DNA of 64,000 bases from NCBI RefSeq assembly GCF_964204645.1, contig NC_134031.1, positions 13,370,501 through 13,434,500 on the forward strand. The letters run 5' to 3'. The notes under the pieces were generated by a model. The model worked only from the letters and a program-made list of their open reading frames with translations, searched no databases and was not told the DNA's origin. The stretch comes from Tubulanus polymorphus. Taxonomy: Eukaryota; Nemertea; Palaeonemertea; Tubulaniformes; Tubulanidae. Numbering within the stretch: position 1 is the first letter of the stretch; every line of letters begins with the position of its first letter. The position numbers were made by a program, and so were the translations under genes. Positions 30,760-41,138 of the stretch are shown piece by piece.

Positions 30760-32176
30760 AAGGCCATCCCAAAATAATTGTCTGTTTGTTGCAACACCGA
30801 CTCAACTTTTCAGGATGAGTCGGTTGGTAGGTAGAATTTTTTTTGCAAAATTTTTGGGCAAAAAAAACAAATTTTTCACCTTTGGGCTTTTTTACATGGA
30901 AACAATATCGCAAAAAATCATCTACGTTGCGCACAGGAAATTTGTCTAAAAGCGTAGATTTCAAGAATTATTCTAAAATTATTACTTCGTCCAGAGCGTC
31001 ATCTCTGTCTTAAAAATGAAACAGTACATTGAATATGTGCGCGCTTTTACGTTACCAGCTATTCAGTCACTATAGTCACTATTAGAATGAATGGCAGCTT
31101 ATTGGAACACTGCCAGTTTCCTAGAAACTTAAACTAGGCCACATGTCAAGGCATGTTTTCACACGATGCACACTAGAATTCAAACATACGTAGCTCATAG
31201 TCGGTCGGCCGTTTTTATCAAAAATAAAATTTATTTCAATGAATCCCAGAAAAAAGTTTTCACTCGGTACCTTAGTTAGTTACCTAATCGTTGGTGGTAA
31301 GCTTTTTATAATCGGATCGGCTTATACCAACGTTAGGGATGACAAGGACCAAAACACGGTTGAAAAAAGTAACACTTCAAAAATATACTTTCTACTCACT
31401 TCAGTCCACAATTAATGGCTTAATTCACTAACTAACACAGGTACCTTTCGAAATAATCCAATTTTATGTATATTTCGAGTGATTAATCATCATTATTTTG
31501 AGAAATTAAATAATTTCTCCACAAATTTCGCCATTGGCCGCCATTTCTCTGTATTGCACATGTGGCATGATAAGACAAGGGGACTTACAAGGATTTATAT
31601 AAAACTTCCAAGACGAAACGACAATTTTTATTTTTGCTGGTTTTCCAACTTATATTTCAAATCTTCGTGTTTTCCATAATAAATAATGAAATCATAAATT
31701 CTGGTAAAAGAAAAATGTGAATAAGTGTTGATTTCTCAATTTTTTTTCAATTTCGTCGTTTCGCTTCGTTAGTTTGTGCTGTTGTCCTAGCCTCAGTCTA
31801 CAGGTGCCAGCACCCCCAGTAATTTTCAAAATGGCAGCTGTTGACTCGACGGAAATTTACTCTCACTTTACGGCCGATTTGCACATGGATTAAGATCATC
31901 AGGTGAGGTGTTATAGGTATCAGACAAACAACGATTCTGTTGTGCGTCGATTACAACAAAAATTAGACGGATATCTTAAGAGACAATGAAATGCCAGGCA
32001 AATTACTCGTCAGTCAAATTGGCTGACGAAGATTGCATACAAAAATGACCTTCCCATTCCTGACTGTGGTTTGTGAAAATATCCGATCGTGAAACTTAAC
32101 CACAGACAGGTTACTGACTATCGGTACCTCTGAAGTCGGGTTACGGCAAACAGACCATTATTTTGGGATGGCCTAA
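30760..32176. mobile_element. Possible non-autonomous transposon, 1.4 kb
   Basis: AGGCCATCCCAAAATAATTG near 30761 and the inverse CATTATTTTGGGATGGCCT ending near 32175, with CTGTTTG/CAAACAG further in, form inverted repeats of about 28 bases. The inside has no recognised gene; the frames at 30734-30964 and 31479-31679 lack any family signal. No target duplication is evident. Confidence 0.5.
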
Positions 32177-33606
32177 AATTCATCACATATCAGAGGGTGG
32201 CTGAATATTGGGTCTTGGAAACCTCTTCCAATGTTGGCCACGGAAGCTAAAATATCGGTGGTACAGAAGAAATCGGCTATTAGATCGTTTTAAGTCCTGG
32301 AATTTACCACTACAATATTCAGACCTCGACAGGCCTTATAGTTTGCTGCTTAGTATTTTCAGGTCACAAGATATTACAATTTATTACAAATTCTATCGAA
32401 CAGAAAACACAGCGCTCATCTTCTGCTATGATTATTCAGCCTATTTTCATATCAAACGTTCACGCGTTACAGCATCACCGTAGTGCACTCTGCATGCGGG
32501 TATTAAAATGAAACAATACCTATGGCAGATGAGTGAAATAATTACATCCTCACCAGCAATGAGCATTTGAAATCGGCACGTATACGGCACCTAGTCCAAT
32601 GAAACGTACGCCATTCTATGGCTTTCCCATATTTATTTTAGTAGCGCCGGAATTCCCCGTATATCCAAAAAACAGCCAATCCCATTTGTTCGTAGAGACG
32701 ACGCCCCCCAATCGAGGTCATTGCAATTTTATACGCGAGAGCTAAGAATTTTCCCGCCAAAAACAGTTTTTCATAGAATTTTAACTCAGTTGACCATGTC
32801 ATCGACGGAGGTTCGCCATGTCTTCAATCGCATCGATTATACGTCTTTTAAGCCGAGAACCAATGAAACAAATGCTCACATAAAAAAACGTACCGCGATT
32901 TTACATGAATTGGCGCAATGCCAACATCATATCGCTGACAAAGGTAAACCAAAAAGTGACAAAATACTTTATTTGTAGTAAATGACTTAGAATTAATGTC
33001 GTATCCGATTTCAGATGAGTAAAATTAACGGGTTACTGATAGTGGCCTCGGCGACTGGTTTCAGCGACAAAATCCTCACAAGCCACTCACAAACTGCGAC
33101 AGCAACCGTTGACTGCTCTCAGTCCAGGACAGCATCCTGAATATTAAGAACAAAACAAGCATGAATCTTTTGATCATACACTCACAATGACCAGGCAAAA
33201 CTGACCTGCTATTTACACTGACATTATTAATTCATTCATTCATTCCACCTAATGGATAGGCCTATTTAATTTCTATTTCTTCTACGGACTAGTTAAAACA
33301 CTTTGAAATTGATATTATAGTCTATTACTTATCTATATAACTTAACCCTAGATAATACATACACGCAACAACAACAACAATTCATACGATTGGACAATGT
33401 CTCCGCCTTACGGTACGATTTAGCATAACCCGGAGTTTCAGACCAAGTAGAAAAATGCATATAATTCAATTCAGATGATTCCCAAATTTATCCCAGGAAC
33501 CTACAGCTCCCATGCAACACAAAATCACAGACGTATTTACGATAGATTCAAAAAGATTGTGATCTTACCTGAATATTAACAACAAAACGAGCATGAACCT
33601 TTTGAT
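32177..33606. other. Possible host DNA with a direct repeat at the Gypsy insertion site
   Basis: Contains a candidate first exon (next entry). CTGAATATTAAGAACAAAAC with ATGAATCTTTTGAT at 33137-33174 returns at 33570-33606 directly before the Gypsy LTR. ACTCACAATGACCAGGCAAA at 33181 returns as ACTCACAATCACCAGGCAAA right of the other LTR at about 39812. So the Gypsy element sits inside a second, diverged copy of this sequence. Confidence 0.5.
32796..32942 (+). CDS. Candidate first exon of a host gene
   Basis: ATG 32796 opens MSSTEVRHVFNRIDYTSF, followed by a basic helix (NAHIKKRTAILHELAQCQHH). A splice-donor-like AAAGGTAAAC lies at 32938-32947; without splicing the frame ends at 32978. I do not recognise the protein. 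Supported only by codon-like composition and the donor site; could be chance. Confidence 0.25.
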
Positions 33607-33907
33607 TGTCACGGAGCGGATTTCCAAATGCCTGAGTCCCGCATGTTCTACTGCCACTTGCAGTACTGCACTAAATGCAGCACCGATCAGCTGATTCCTT
33701 TGTTACCACAGATGACTCCAACTAAATAAACAAACGATCAATTAAGAACACTGATAGCATTTATTAACCAGATGAATGTCTCTAATGATCCAGCACTACC
33801 GACTGAATATATACAGGATATACATTTATATATACCCAAAGTAAGGGGCACCACACTACAAATGAACAGGAACAGGAATGCTCCAATAAAAATAACAACC
33901 TGTGACA
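33607..33907 (-). repeat. 3' LTR of the Gypsy element
   Basis: On the minus strand it runs TGTCACAGGTTGTTATTTTT to CTCCGTGACA and is preceded by the polypurine tract AAGTGGGGGAGGA (33908-33920). About 97 percent alike to the 5' LTR once the insertion there is left out. Confidence 0.85.
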
Positions 33908-34020
33908 TCCTCCCCCACTTCAAAGATGTCGTCCCGATATCTTTAATCGCACTTACCAAATCAGGAAAGGCACTTACAGAGACTCCCCTAGTTTCCCTAC
34001 AACAAAGCAAATATTCACTT

Positions 34021-34344
34021 TCAATCACGAGTTTGAATGATTAATAAAAAAAAAATTAAAATAATGCTGCCTAGAACCTCGATTTTCAGGTAGTCCATAC
34101 ATAGTAACTCAAGAGGTTCACTTGAGAGGATTGACTCGAGAGGTGCACGGGGATCTCTGGCCTTCTGCACAACACATCTTCTACAACTCCCCAGATATCT
34201 TTCCACATCTGTAAACATTCCTGGCCAAAGAAAACGCCTTCCATGTCTTATCTCGACCAGCGTGTCCAAGTGCATCGTGGGTCCAATGTAGAATATTACC
34301 ACTCTCCTCCACCGGTACCAGCACTTGAGTAACTCCGAAGCCAT
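34021..34344 (-). pseudogene. Gypsy integrase, truncated
   Basis: The zinc-binding region is present: HDALGHAGRDKTW (end of the preceding frame) and CRRCVVQKARD. The first catalytic Asp remains in LLCMDYLKIE near 34090; then the frame runs into unrelated residues and stops. The rest of the core, with the other two acidic residues, is gone before the polypurine tract. Element cannot integrate with its own enzyme. Confidence 0.75.
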
Positions 34345-35331
34345 CCACAGTTTTCCTTCTCACAAGCAAACCTTCCTCAATAATGAGCGACGGAAAATAT
34401 TTCCAGTATCTTTGTTCGGTGCGATCCATTGGACGGAATGGTTTTTTCTCGACGATGAGTCGTTTGAGTTTCGTAATCACCGGATCCTGGTCCTGTAGTT
34501 CAGCTAGCCTGAGTTTAGGGAGCTCACCGAAAACGTCCGTAACACTTTCTTCGGTGACGTTCAAAGGAACTGTGGCTGTATGCGTAGATAAAGCCATGGC
34601 TACAATTACCTCATGGTTTATCTTCCGACTCAAAGCATCTGCATCTCCCATGGATTTCCCAGGCGTATAATTTAACTCCAAGTCATACGCCGATAACGCC
34701 TGTAACCAACGATGCCCTACTGCGTCTAAATTTGCGGTTCTCAAAACGTAGGTGAGTGGGTTGTTGTCTGTTTCAACTACGCAACGCTGCCCATACAGAT
34801 AGTCATGGAACACGTCAGATACTGCCCATTTCAGCGCAAGAAATTCCAAATTCGTGCTGGGGTATCGACTCTCAGATGGTTTCACGGACCGACTTGCGTA
34901 AGTGATCACTCTTCGTTGGCCCGCCTGCTCCTGGTACAATACAGCTCCCAGAGTCCTCTGCGTCGGTACGCAAAATGAAAGGAAGATTATAATCAGCAAA
35001 CCCGAGGACTGGCGGTTTTGCATAGAAGACTTTTCAACCGCTCGAACGAGGACTGTTCTACCTCAGACCACCGGGGTAACGGGGCCCTAGACTGCTTCCG
35101 ATCTATCACTGCCACTCCTTTCAGTAGGTCAGTGAAAGGCTTTGCCACAACCGAAAAATTCTTCATAAACCGTCGGTAAAATCCTGCAAAGCCAAGAAAA
35201 GCTCTCAGCTCTGATACGGTCTCAGGTGGCTTCCAATCCCGGACGGTTGCTATCTTAGCAGGGTCGGCCTCAATGCCTCGCTTGGATATGCGGTGCCCAA
35301 GGTAAGGTACCTCGTCCTGTAAAAAAAACAC
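34181..35331 (-). pseudogene. Gypsy RT thumb and RNase H
   Basis: Frame 35331-34993 holds the RT connection (VPYLGHRISKRGIEADPAKI; ELRAFLGFAGFYRRF). Frame 35023-34181 holds RNase H: TLGAVLYQEQAGQRRVITYA, NLEFLALKWAVSD and CVVETDNNPLTYVL, then the tether to integrase. Normally the first RNase H Asp is in a DAS-type motif shortly before TLGAVL; this lies at the frame break near 35000. Confidence 0.8.
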
Positions 35332-35404
35332 ACTTTCTCAGTTTAGCTTTCAACCCGGCCTTCTCTAGACGCTTGAATACTTCCTCCAGACGTTCCATAT
35401 GCTG

Positions 35405-36478
35405 TTAAGCACCTTTGGAAAATACAATTACATCATCAATATAAACTAGACAGGTTTTCAAATTTAAATCTCCGAGGGTCCTTTCCATTAGTCGCTGAAA
35501 AGATGCCGGGGCCCCTGTTAAGCCAAACATCATCTTGTTGAATTCGAAGAAACCGAATCCCGGTCCGACATTGAACGCTGTCTTGTGGCGATCTCGGTCA
35601 GCCATTTTCAACTGCCAGTATCCAGACTTGAGATCGATCACACTAAAACGAACACATTCGGTCAAATTATTCAAAACCTCGTCAATCCTGGGCAGACTAT
35701 AACGGTCGGGGACAGTTTTCCGATTCAAATCCCGGTAGTCAACGCAGAACCTTAATTCCCCGTTCTTCTTCCGTACTAACACAACGGGACTGGAATAGGG
35801 ACTGCTGGATGAACGGATTACTCCGGCATCCAACATCGTTCGTAGGTGCTGGCGTACTTCCTCCACCATCCCAGGAGGAACACGACGGTACCGAAGGTTT
35901 ACTGGTTCTTCATCAGTAAGATGGATGGTGTGCTTGGCCAGTCTCGCCGTACCCAAGTCCAGGTCGTTTGCGGCGAAAACATGCTTCCATTTTAAAAGCA
36001 ATTCCCGGAGCATTTCCTTCTCTTCCTCTGTTTTTGCTCCCGCCAAGTTGACACCCGTTATAAACTCTTCGTCAGACACCCATGAATGTTTTCCAGATTC
36101 CACTTCGACCTTCAAATCCTCTTCAGAGTCCGAGTTCTCCACTTCGGTCACCGGAACCATTCCACAAATCACTGCTCTATGAGGAATAGTGATATCCCGC
36201 TCGCTACTGTTCCTAAGTCGCACCGAAATCCTGCAACATTTGACTGACGGTACTTCGGTAACAGACGGTATGATACTTAACCTGCCAGGAACGTTAACTA
36301 CGCTTCCATCTACCATCATCAGACCACCACGACAAGCAGTTCGGACTTGCCCATGCACAGTAACCTCCGAATTAGCGTGGACGCATAAAGTTTGCGTAGT
36401 TCGGGACGAGTGCGGCTTCCATTGCTGGCTGGGTAACAAACGGTGGAGTTTTGAGCCGATGTAAGACATTGGTTCCAA
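35405..36478 (-). CDS. Gypsy reverse transcriptase, fingers and palm
   Basis: 357 codons with HTIHLTDEEPVNLRYRRVPP, SPYSSPVVLVRKKNGELRF, CVDYRDLNRKTVPDRYSLP, FSVIDLKSGYWQLKM (first catalytic Asp), GLTGAPASFQRLM and the catalytic YIDD box (LVYIDDVIVFSK). Stops at KGA. Upstream frame is protease, downstream frame continues the thumb, so pol is broken into at least three frames. Confidence 0.9.
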   Translation of the reverse strand: MEPMSYIGSKLHRLLPSQQWKPHSSRTTQTLCVHANSEVTVHGQVRTACRGGLMMVDGSVVNVPGRLSIIPSVTEVPSVKCCRISVRLRNSSERDITIPHRAVICGMVPVTEVENSDSEEDLKVEVESGKHSWVSDEEFITGVNLAGAKTEEEKEMLRELLLKWKHVFAANDLDLGTARLAKHTIHLTDEEPVNLRYRRVPPGMVEEVRQHLRTMLDAGVIRSSSSPYSSPVVLVRKKNGELRFCVDYRDLNRKTVPDRYSLPRIDEVLNNLTECVRFSVIDLKSGYWQLKMADRDRHKTAFNVGPGFGFFEFNKMMFGLTGAPASFQRLMERTLGDLNLKTCLVYIDDVIVFSKGA

Positions 36479-36759
36479 CCAAAACGGGTACTTCTCGGTG
36501 ATAAACTGTTGACGGTATAACTAGAGCCAAAATATCCAAATCATCACCCTCACATTTTAGATTCACCCGAGTAAACCCCTTAGTCGATAACACCTTTCCA
36601 CTTACCGTGTGCACCTGAAATTTGGGTTCGATGTCGGATAAAGGATACACCTCACCATCTGGAAGAGTTTGTAGGAAGTCTTCCGAGATGGTTGAGACCA
36701 TTGAACCTGTGTCGATCAGAGCTCTACATTCACGACCGTTTATTTGAGTGCTAACCTCG
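36372..36759 (-). pseudogene. Gypsy aspartic protease
   Basis: Catalytic DTGS at 36713-36702 (ALIDTGSMVSTISEDF), flap-like region, and ALVIPSTVYHREVPVLVGTN with the closing hydrophobic-G motif (VLVGTNVL). Frame ends at 36372 and overlaps the RT frame by about 107 bases. Confidence 0.75.
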
Positions 36760-37789
36760 TTAGGCCATCCAATTAACTCCGATAGGTTGAGGTGCTGTCC
36801 TCCTTTTCCGCCCGTCTCCTGCCTCCTGATCCGAGCGGTTCCTCGTTTCCCGGCAATGAGCCTTCCGAGCCTGCCTGACTAGTTGACGAAACAAATACCC
36901 TGGTTCTTTATATGTTCTCGTCGACATCTTAACTTGCATATCTTGTAACCCTCGCCAAAACTGTACCTTTAGTGTCTCGTCATTTATATAGGTTGGTCCA
37001 TGTCCCGCAGCTTTCACTTGCGCTGCTATCTCCTCGATTCTTGTGGACCAATCCGCTATCGTTTCCTCGTCTCCTTGACTCACCGAGTGAAATCTTATCA
37101 TCAAATCCTCCGCCGTTTGCACCTCTCTGTATTTGAGTTCCATCTGATCAAGAACATCCGTTGCCGTAACTTCATTTTCCTCATCATACAGATTGATTAA
37201 CACTCGTAACGCAGTTCCCCTTTATGATGCCCGAATTATCCTCATCCGAGTGGCATCACTGAGTGCTTCGTCATGAACAGGTGCCTTCACTTCCTGGCGC
37301 CATTGGGCGTAGGATATCTCTCCTTTGCTCTCCGTTCCACTAAACATTCCGACCCTTGGTGCTTGCACCGACACATTCACCCTAGGTTCAAATTGGGGTT
37401 GTGAGAGTGCTGGTGGCCTCAATGGCGGACCAGAATACGATTCACCGAGGCTTGTTTCTTTCTTGGGTTTCATCACCGAAGCTGTCAACTTGTCAACCAG
37501 TTTACTCTGAGTCCCTGGTGGTAGGTTTGAGAATGATCTCACCATTTGGTCCAGATCCTCTTCCGCCTGATATATTTGACGCAAGAATCGCTCCTGGGAC
37601 GAATCGATATTCTGCACTCGCTCGAGAACATGCATCTGGAGAATCAAAGATAAGAAAAACCCCATCCGAATTCTGGCTAGAGGTTCTAATTTCCCCACAA
37701 GGCTGAAAGTATTCCAGACAAAATCCAACAGGATTAGTTAACCCTTGAATACCCCCAATAAAAACCGCTCGTTCCCACAAGGAGGGCAT
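36760..37789 (-). pseudogene. PNMA/Arc-like Gag polyprotein
   Basis: Three overlapping frames. The first (37789-37502) has an RRM-like start (RAVFIGGIQGLTNPVGF, GVFLIFDSPDACSRA) that resembles the N-terminal domain of PNMA proteins. The second (37728-37222) has a coiled-coil, then FSGTESKGEISYAQWRQEVK, typical of the Arc/PNMA capsid N-lobe. The third (37203-36760) has the C-lobe (DQMELKYREVQTAEDLMIRF; DWSTRIEEIAAQVK). No CCHC knuckle is visible. Family call by pattern; domesticated PNMA/Arc genes came from such Gag proteins. Confidence 0.65.
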
Positions 37790-38786
37790 TTTCTCCTATA
37801 TATTAGCACAAAAACACGGATATACAGTTTCACCAAGTATCAATAGAACAGAAACAGAGGGTTAAACAAATGCACTCTAACACCCGTTTAAAACTAATAA
37901 TACGCACTCAGTTAATTGTACAAACCAATAATATGTTCCACTCTCAACTACCTTAACAACTTAACCCATCTCACAAGGTATTTCGTAGTACAATTAATTG
38001 TGTGCTTTAATTGACAAATTAAGAATAGGCAAACACAAAAAGAAAAGAAAGCAATCACAACATGCAATAAATTCACATTTAACTAAAACAACGCAAAAAG
38101 AAATGCTCGCATCAAGCACCATAAATAAAATGTTTTCCCCTCAGCTCAGCTACACAAACCAATAAACAGACCGTTCTATATCACAACCCCTGTAGAACGG
38201 AACTCACACGCTCGGATCCACAGGAAAGTCCACCACGACCTCAATGCGAACCCAATCTGAGCTACACATGCAAACAATGTAAATAAATAAATGAGCACTT
38301 AAATTCAGTTTGGATTCCTTGCAAAGCAACTGCAACATGCAACCCGTATTAATCGGACGGTAACACGCAACACGTATTAATCGGACGGTGTCATGCAACA
38401 CGTATTGTTCGGACGGTAACACGCAACATGTATTAATCGGACGGTATCATGCAACACGTATTGTTCGGACGGTAACACGCAACACGTATTAATCGGACGG
38501 TATCATGCAACACGTATTGTTCGGACGGTAACGTGCAACACGAGCAGCACACCTGTATTACACTGACCACCACAATGCTAAATCACCAAATCCAAGGCTC
38601 CTACTCGGAGTAAAACCCGTGTTTATTCCCACGATACTCCAGGCAGCCTTTTACGTCGACTTGTACACCGGTACCGGGTTTACACAGCACTGTTGGGTGA
38701 TCGAAATTCCAATTTCTAATCGCTGACTGGCGTCCGTAGTAGACGGTTGAGTTTCAATTGATTCCGCTCTTCGATAATCTTCTTAT
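37790..38786 (-). other. Gypsy 5' leader with 28-bp tandem repeat
   Basis: Non-coding leader between primer site and gag. From 38336 to 38545 about seven units of GCAACACGTATTAATCGGAC plus GGTAACAC, alternating with a TGTTCGGAC variant. Repeats of this kind in a retroviral leader could be packaging or translation signals; only the repeat itself is seen. Confidence 0.7.
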
Positions 38787-38804
38787 CTCCCGGACGAGCC
38801 CCCA
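38787..38804 (-). promoter_or_regulatory. Primer-binding site, tRNA-Pro type
   Basis: Minus strand TGGGGGCTCGTCCGGGAG, two bases inside the 5' LTR, agrees with 17 of 18 bases of the classical tRNA-Pro primer site used by gammaretroviruses. It primes minus-strand DNA synthesis. Confidence 0.85.
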
Positions 38805-38806
38805 TA

Positions 38807-39783
38807 TGTCACGGAGCGGATTTCCAAAATGCCCGAGTCCCGCCTGTTCTACTGCCACTTGCAGTACTGCACTCAATGCAGCACCGATCAGCTGATTCCT
38901 TTGTTACCACAGATGACTCCAACTAAATAAACAAACGATCAATGAAGAACACTGATAGCATTTATTAACCAGATGAATGTCTCTAATGATCCAGGAAGAA
39001 AGCCACTAAATATTTGGATGGATATATGAAAGCTGTGGGTACTGGAGTGTGTAATGGGTAGTGTAGTGTGATCTGCGTGCATTTGTGGCCAGCACACAGA
39101 TCACATTGTTCATTGGGGTTTAGTCCAGGACTCGCGAGATTTTCAACAACACAGAAGTAACGTGTGATAAATGATGACTTGAATTGCATGACTACCTACC
39201 ACCCCTCATTATTGTTGGAAAAGTAAACGTTCCGCACTGACTAAAAATTAGTAATAATAATTAATAACATTTTAGAAATGGCCAGAATTTTAACTTAGGT
39301 TCTATCTCATTTTTATTTTACAATTGCGATTGGTATAAATTTTTTTTAAACGGCCGTTAAGGCTTCATGTTTCGTCTGCAATTCACTGCAAATAGTAACG
39401 CAACTACGCACATTTCAGTGTTTTTGGCAGCTGTACACTCAATCGGCACCGTTCGTGACTAGCTTCACTGCGGAATTATCATTAATTAACATCGCCATAT
39501 ACCATCATCAACTTATATTGTGCCTTAAAACCCTAACAGCCGAAATAATTGAAATGCACACACGATTTCTATCATTGAAAATTGATAGAGTGGCCGTGTT
39601 TGTGTTCTGCTGCTTGGCGTAAATCCCGCGTGGTGGCGCCACCGAGCGGAGTGGGGCCGATACGTCCAGCACTACCGACTGAATATATACAGGATATACA
39701 TTTATATATACCCAAAGTAAGGGGCACCACACTAAAAATGAACAGGAACAGGAATGCTCCAATAAAAATAACACCCTGTGACA
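38807..39783 (-). repeat. 5' LTR of the Gypsy element with insertion
   Basis: LTR halves 38807-38993 and 39669-39783 match the 3' LTR. Between them 38994-39668 (675 bases) is foreign: in the 3' LTR the same place reads directly GATCCAGCACTACC. TCCA stands at both edges. The insert has no gene; its right part is GC-rich (GTGGTGGCGCCACCGAGCGG). Confidence 0.85.
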
Positions 39784-39989
39784 TCATCATGAGGTTTAAG
39801 GTCAACCTGACACTCACAATCACCAGGCAAAACTGATCTAGTCAGCTGACATAAGGTGCTTTTCAGAGGGCAGCACAGACAGGACAGGACAGGACGGACG
39901 GACGGTCGGACGGGACAGGACAGGACAGGACAGGACAGGACAGGACAGGACAGGAATCGGAGTTAGAGATACGCAGAATATCATATCAG
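39784..39989. repeat. Flank with GGACA microsatellite
   Basis: About 39873-39953 is a pentanucleotide run (GGACA)n interrupted by GGAC units. No gene. Confidence 0.85.
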
Positions 39990-40394
39990 TAATAGGGGTT
40001 TAGTTGTTCTATACCAAAGGTCGAACGGTCGAGCCCATTAAAAAATAAATATTAAAAGTAATTTAAAACTATAATATATTTTCATAGCCGTGTGCATTTT
40101 ATATTATAACTAAATATTTATTCTAAGATATTAATAATTTAAATTTTAAATGCATATTGTATTAAATCAATTGGTCGCTCCGTTTCGCTACCGCTCCACT
40201 CCGCGACCAATTGATTTATTTATAATACACAAATTCATATAATCAAATATATTTTAATAATTATAATTATTCTATCATTCAACTGAAATACACACGGCTA
40301 TGAAAATATATTATAGTTTTAAATTACTTTTGATATTTATTTTTCATGAACTCGACCATTCAACCTTTAATCTAGAACAACTAAACCCCTATTA
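39990..40394. repeat. Palindrome at the left end of A3
   Basis: TAATAGGGGTTTAGTTGTTC at the left, exact inverse (AACAACTAAACCCCTATTA) at the right, arms about 180 bases, centre near 40175-40200 (GGTCGCTCCGTTTCGCT / GCTCCACTCCGCGACC). Arms include TTTTCATAGCCGTGTG and CACACGGCTATGAAAA. Complete on both sides. Confidence 0.85.
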
Positions 40395-40964
40395 TTCATA
40401 TATATGAATAACATTTAAATTGAAAGATTATTCAATATAAAAGTTTGAGCTCTTATAGAATAGATATATAGATATATTTTAAACATTATTTCAATATTCA
40501 TATTTGTATGAGTTAGATTTTTAAACATTAAAAGTGTTAGTAAAGTGTGATTGAAATAATACATATATACATGATATAATACATAGCTGTTCATACTAGA
40601 ACATGATTCTATTTGAGCCTATATACATTTCATGTAATGAACTATTGAATAAATCTATAAATTCACAGCTGTTACAGCTGTGACTATGACGCCGAGACAT
40701 ATGAGACATAATATTGCAAACGCGTAGAACATTCTAGAAGGTGTACCGGAACTAGATGACGTGGCATAATCGACGACGTGTTCATTTCGAAATCGCACCG
40801 GAACTGAATAGACGATGTAACATAACGCTTAGGATATTCTCTCTCGAAACGCAATTAGGAGTTTAAAGTTTACAATTCTAAATCTAAATGTAAGTACTGT
40901 TTTTTGTAGTTATTAGGGCTATTAAATATGAAACCTTTAGATATATTTAAGTGTATTTAGATAA
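40395..40964 (+). repeat. Left terminal repeat and subterminal region of A3
   Basis: TTCATATATATGAATAACAT and a spacer of about 50 bases lead to GAGCTCTTATAGAATAGAT at 40448, which then matches the A2 left repeat for about 130 bases. From 40700 the region matches the A2 right end (28721-28989 reversed). ATGTAAGTACTG near 40900 resembles a splice donor. No ORF. Confidence 0.7.
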
Positions 40965-41138
40965 CTAAAGTTACCGCTAATATCTTTTAGATTAATAAAA
41001 CGTCATACGGATCAAGAAGCGATAGAGAAACTCAAGATACTATTTCTGACTGAGGAATCAACAGCAATGGATATCAAACCAATAGAAACTGGCGTAGAAC
41101 CACAAGAATCACAAAAGATCAACGAAGAAACTATATAA
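40965..41138 (+). CDS. Conserved short reading frame, copy A3
   Basis: Open for 57 codons up to TAA at 41136-41138, preceded by an in-frame stop at 40962. No upstream ATG, so it starts inside (ATG 41067) or belongs to a spliced gene: donor-like AAATGTAAGT near 40898, acceptor-like ATCTTTTAG at 40982-40990. Content: RHTDQEAIEKLKILFLTEES. The A2 copy keeps the same frame. Protein family unknown. Confidence 0.4.
   Translation, partial: LKLPLISFRLIKRHTDQEAIEKLKILFLTEESTAMDIKPIETGVEPQESQKINEETI

Larger units (their letters stand above)
33607..39783 (-). mobile_element. Gypsy-type LTR retrotransposon (minus strand)
   Basis: LTRs of about 301 bases (TGTCAC...GTGACA) at both ends, with a primer site, gag, protease, RT, RNase H, integrase remnant and polypurine tract in canonical order on the minus strand. 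The 5' LTR carries a 675-base insertion; the integrase core is largely deleted; gag and pol have shifts. No clean target duplication is seen. Domain order PR-RT-RH-INT defines Ty3/Gypsy. Confidence 0.9.

Noticed and set aside
30734-30964. Minus-strand ORF of 76 codons
   Set aside because: Lies over the inverted end of the 1.4-kb element, low complexity and no motif.
34383-37706. Plus-strand ORFs across the Gypsy region (for example 34383-34670, 35925-36182, 37401-37706)
   Set aside because: They are antisense to protease, RT and gag with clear catalytic motifs on the minus strand.
39872-39955. GGACA run as a telomere-like or regulatory array
   Set aside because: Short pentanucleotide microsatellite without other support.
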